A stretch of 8,077 bases of DNA, taken from the NCBI GenBank assembly GCA_022819745.1, contig JAJEGS010000050.1:1-8077 (forward strand), given 5' to 3'. Position numbers and translations under genes: made by a program. Below are positions 6,506-8,077 of the stretch, piece after piece. How positions within the stretch are numbered: the stretch's first letter is position 1; the number at the start of each line of letters is the position of its first letter. Under the pieces are notes generated by a model that searched no databases, was not told the origin of the DNA, and worked only from the letters and a program-made list of their open reading frames with translations. This DNA comes from Candidatus Latescibacterota bacterium. GTDB taxonomy: Bacteria > Latescibacterota > UBA2968 > UBA8231.

Positions 6506-6850
6506 ATGCTCCAGATTAAAATCCACGCACCTGACCTAGAAAAAGAGATAAACGCCCTGATTGATGTGGGGCTTTATGCCGACTCGCAGGCGTTGCTGAC
6601 TGATGCTCTTGAAAAATTGGTCACTACCAAGAAGGAATCTCGCCTTGATGCCGCAATTTTACTCTATCAACACGATGAGGTAACGCTCTCTAGAGCGGCG
6701 GAATTGGCTGGAATTCACCGTTTTGAATTTGAAGCGGGGTTGGAAGCGAAAGGCATCTCGAAAACAGTCGAAGTCGATGATGCCTTGCAAGCGGGCGTTT
6801 CGCGCATCAAGCGACAACAGCAATCAAACGACAACACCAACGGGGTCTAG
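6506..6850 (+). CDS. UPF0175-family protein, probable antitoxin
   Basis: This 114-residue protein has two parts. Residues 1-43 (PDLEKEINALIDVGLYAD, then SQALLTDALEKLV) look like a ribbon-helix-helix-type DNA-binding start. Residues 46-84 (RLDAAILLYQHDEVTLSRAAELAGI, then RFEFEAGLEAKGI) are the UPF0175 helix-turn-helix signature. The C-terminus is polar and glutamine/asparagine-rich and probably disordered, as is usual for an antitoxin tail that binds its toxin. AAGGAG at 6492-6497 gives a strong ribosome site. The PIN gene begins two bases after its stop, so the two are co-translated. UPF0175 proteins paired with PIN-type nucleases are treated as antitoxins that bind the toxin and repress their own promoter; the promoter at 6441-6469 is the expected target. 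Confidence 0.8.
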   Translation: MLQIKIHAPDLEKEINALIDVGLYADSQALLTDALEKLVTTKKESRLDAAILLYQHDEVTLSRAAELAGIHRFEFEAGLEAKGISKTVEVDDALQAGVSRIKRQQQSNDNTNGV

Positions 6851-6852
6851 GT

Positions 6853-7344
6853 GTGGTTTTCATTGATACGGATGTGCTTTCGATCTTCGCTAAAATTCAA
6901 CGGCTCCCCTTATTGTTCTCCGTCTTCAACGAGGACCCGCTCAACATTTCTGCTGCCGTGGAAAACGAACTCCAAGTAGGCGTCGCTAAGGGATTTGACT
7001 TTGCACAAGACATTATGGTATTGCATTCACAAGGGCGAATCGCGACGTATTATTCGACGACTGTTGACCACCAGTTCATGGCAACTTTGCCTTGGACGCT
7101 CGGTTCAGGAGAGCGTGAGTCAATGGCAATTTGTAAACGGTTGAGTGCTATCTTTGTTAGCAACGAGCGACGGGTCAAACATCACTGCCGGGAAAACGGG
7201 GTAGATTGCGTCAACCTAGCCGAAATTTTGCGTGCGCTATGGGAACTTGGGATTTTGCCGCAAGCTGACGTGAGGAACATCATCACTGAGATCCGCACAA
7301 AAGACAATCTCAAATTTCGAACAACGGACTCGATTTTCAAATGA
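6853..7344 (+). CDS. PIN-domain nuclease-like protein, probable toxin (DUF3368-like)
   Basis: This 163-residue protein starts at GTG 6853, two bases after the antitoxin stop, without a strong ribosome site of its own. PIN landmarks are FIDTDVLSIFA (3-13) with D5 and D7, SAAVENELQVG (33-43) with E39, LGSGERESM (83-91) with E87, and FVSNERRVKHHCRENGV (101-117). The last normally carries an aspartate after the strand (VTDD-like); here it is N104 followed by E105, so one metal ligand is altered. NLAEILRALWELGIL (121-135) matches the C-terminal helix typical of DUF3368 proteins paired with UPF0175. The expected activity is metal-dependent RNA cleavage, restrained by the product of 6506-6850. Family and pairing are confident; catalytic competence is less certain because of the substitution. 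Confidence 0.78.
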   Translation: MVFIDTDVLSIFAKIQRLPLLFSVFNEDPLNISAAVENELQVGVAKGFDFAQDIMVLHSQGRIATYYSTTVDHQFMATLPWTLGSGERESMAICKRLSAIFVSNERRVKHHCRENGVDCVNLAEILRALWELGILPQADVRNIITEIRTKDNLKFRTTDSIFK

Positions 7345-7372
7345 ACCTTGCTAGGTAGGCCCTTCCCCTTTT

Positions 7373-7512
7373 CAAGAGGGGCTATTGCCGTTAGAAGTGC
7401 CAAGCGGAACCGTGTTCAAGCAAGACGTGCGGCAAGGTGACGCCATGGTCGATTTCCCGGATTCACTCGCGTTGCAACTGCGGCGTGAGCAGGATGTCAT
7501 CCGAGATAGGTT
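7373..7512 (+). pseudogene. Second copy of the 3' end of the oxidoreductase (SAF domain) gene
   Basis: From CAAGAGGG (7373) to 7500 the sequence aligns with 5922-6061 at about 84% identity by hand count (21 differences in 128 aligned bases, many at third codon positions), with fading similarity to about 7512. One 12-base block of the parent (ATTGGCTACGCC) is absent; it is flanked by ACGCC direct repeats, so a slippage deletion explains it. The frame stays open and reads KQDVRQGDAMVDFPDSLALQ, matching the parent's C-terminus. No start or upstream domain is present, so it is a fragment, not a gene. With the intact gene it brackets the 6072-7372 segment. Confidence 0.85.
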
Positions 7513-7536
7513 CCGTATCCAGATGCTATGGGCCGT

Positions 7537-7583
7537 GGCAGCGGTTGCAACGCCTTATGCGCCTATTCAGGTCAACCGCTGCC
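7537..7583. repeat. Hairpin with 11-bp perfect stem
   Basis: GGCAGCGGTTG (7537-7547) and CAACCGCTGCC (7573-7583) are exact reverse complements around a 25-base loop. No T-run follows on either strand, so it is not an obvious terminator. It lies in otherwise non-coding sequence between the gene fragment at 7373-7512 and the terminator at 7669-7703. Confidence 0.55.
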
Positions 7584-7668
7584 CGCTTCATATGCAGCCA
7601 AGAGCTCTGCGTTCATCCACAAAATACCACGTCCCTTTCTCAGCGGGGACGTTGGATACAGACTCCAA

Positions 7669-7703
7669 AACGCCCCAGCCATTACCTGCGCGGCTGGGGC
7701 GTT
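7669..7703 (-). terminator. Likely intrinsic terminator for the - strand genes
   Basis: AACGCCCCAGCC (7669-7680) and GGCTGGGGCGTT (7692-7703) form a perfect 12-bp GC-rich stem with an 11-base loop. Read on the - strand the stem is followed by a short run of Ts (GCGTTTTGG), and it lies 37 bp beyond the stop codon at 7741. On the + strand the following sequence (GCTGTTAAG) has no T-run, so the - strand orientation is favoured. Confidence 0.65.
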
Positions 7704-7740
7704 GCTGTTAAGTTGGGGCGATGCAAGAAGCGTCAAGTCT

Positions 7741-7953
7741 TCAATTGTTCTTTACGGCTTGTAGAAATTGTTTCGCTTCTTCTTGTAGGTCATTATAGGA
7801 ACGCTGGTTTTCTCCTCCAAGATGTCTGATGATCTCTAAGGCATAGATCATATCATCCTCAGTCAGATTTTTGCGATTAGCTTGGAACCGCTGACGAAAA
7901 TCTGATTCGTCTTCCGAAAGAGTCTTGAATAAAGTAGCCTGATTCCCTTACAT
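7741..7953 (-). pseudogene. Small - strand reading frame with stop directly after the apparent ATG
   Basis: After the - strand gene that ends at 7956, an ATG (7953-7951) is followed at once by TAA (7950-7948) and then by 68 open codons in the same frame to TGA at 7743-7741. The 68 residues look like a real protein: NQATLFKTLSEDESDFRQRF, then ANRKNLTEDDMIYALEIIRH, ending LQEEAKQFLQAVKNN; they are charged and mainly helical. Either codon 2 has mutated to a stop, or translation begins inside, at ATG 7851-7849, which has GAGGA just upstream and would give 36 residues. I do not recognise the family. It shares a terminator with the upstream gene and probably its transcript. Confidence 0.45.
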
Positions 7954-7955
7954 TT

Positions 7956-8077
7956 TTACTTTTTGCTAGGTTTTTTGGTTTTCCTAACGGTTCTGATTCC
8001 TGTGGGTGCCAACTGTGCATTGAAGGGGGGCAAGCGTTGGCGTTGGTGGGCGATCCACCGTTTGAGCCATCTCAGGC
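7956..8077 (-). CDS. C-terminal end of a - strand gene entering from outside the window
   Basis: The last 39 codons and TAA stop of a reading frame are visible on the - strand; its start lies beyond the right edge. The residues (LRWLKRWIAHQRQRLPPFNA, then QLAPTGIRTVRKTKKPSKK) are basic with a lysine-rich tail, which resembles a true protein end, possibly of a nucleic-acid-binding protein or a transposase. No domain can be assigned from this length. Its stop lies 2 bp before the ATG of the broken small frame, suggesting an operon. Confidence 0.45.
   Translation of the reverse strand, partial: LRWLKRWIAHQRQRLPPFNAQLAPTGIRTVRKTKKPSKK

Noticed and set aside
7385..7711. A 108-codon + strand frame starting in the repeated gene end
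   Set aside because: Only the first 40 or so codons match the oxidoreductase; the rest runs through two hairpins and reads as random sequence, so it is a fragment and not a functional gene.
1..8077. CRISPR array, tRNA or rRNA genes, integrase
   Set aside because: No regularly spaced repeats, cloverleaf or rRNA-like stretch was seen by eye, and no predicted protein has recombinase motifs; a partial transposase at the right edge is possible but unproven.

Overview
This 8.1 kb window looks like accessory DNA from a moderately GC-rich, free-living bacterium. Three blocks of different base composition lie side by side. Taxonomy is uncertain. The GC-rich sugar-acid genes, the palindromic 'TGTCATGCTGAGC' type repeat and the UPF0175/PIN pair would all fit Chloroflexota or a similar environmental phylum, but no marker gene settles it.

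Block 1 (about 39-2785, lower GC) is a defence-like cluster on the + strand. It starts with a long imperfect hairpin (39-112) and then holds four genes: a shortened SLATT/DUF4231 membrane protein (141-812), a TIR-domain protein (1020-1598), a small three-helix membrane protein directly coupled to it (1604-2104, RipA-like), and a second, unrelated TIR protein of the Thoeris ThsB class (2186-2785). Both TIR proteins keep the glutamate expected for NAD+ processing. No ThsA (SIR2-SLOG or macro) effector is present, so the membrane proteins are the obvious candidate effectors. This is the part most likely to be an undescribed system.

Block 2 (2904-6071, high GC) is a two-gene metabolic unit: an IlvD/Edd-family Fe-S sugar-acid dehydratase (2904-4583) and a Rossmann + SAF domain oxidoreductase (4725-6071), separated by a palindromic intergenic repeat (4612-4690). 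Together they suggest catabolism of an aldonic acid whose identity cannot be read from the sequence.

Block 3 (6072-7372, lower GC) holds a small membrane protein (6093-6425) and a toxin-antitoxin-like pair, UPF0175 antitoxin and PIN nuclease (6506-7344), with its own sigma70-like promoter. The block is bracketed by the 3' end of the oxidoreductase gene and a second, about 84% identical copy of that 3' end at 7373-7500, which marks it as an insertion or a rearranged duplication.

The right edge (7500-8077) has no convincing + strand gene. It contains two hairpins and, on the - strand, the tail of a gene that enters from outside the window (7956-8077), followed by a small reading frame whose apparent ATG is immediately followed by a stop codon (7741-7953), then a likely terminator (7669-7703) serving both.
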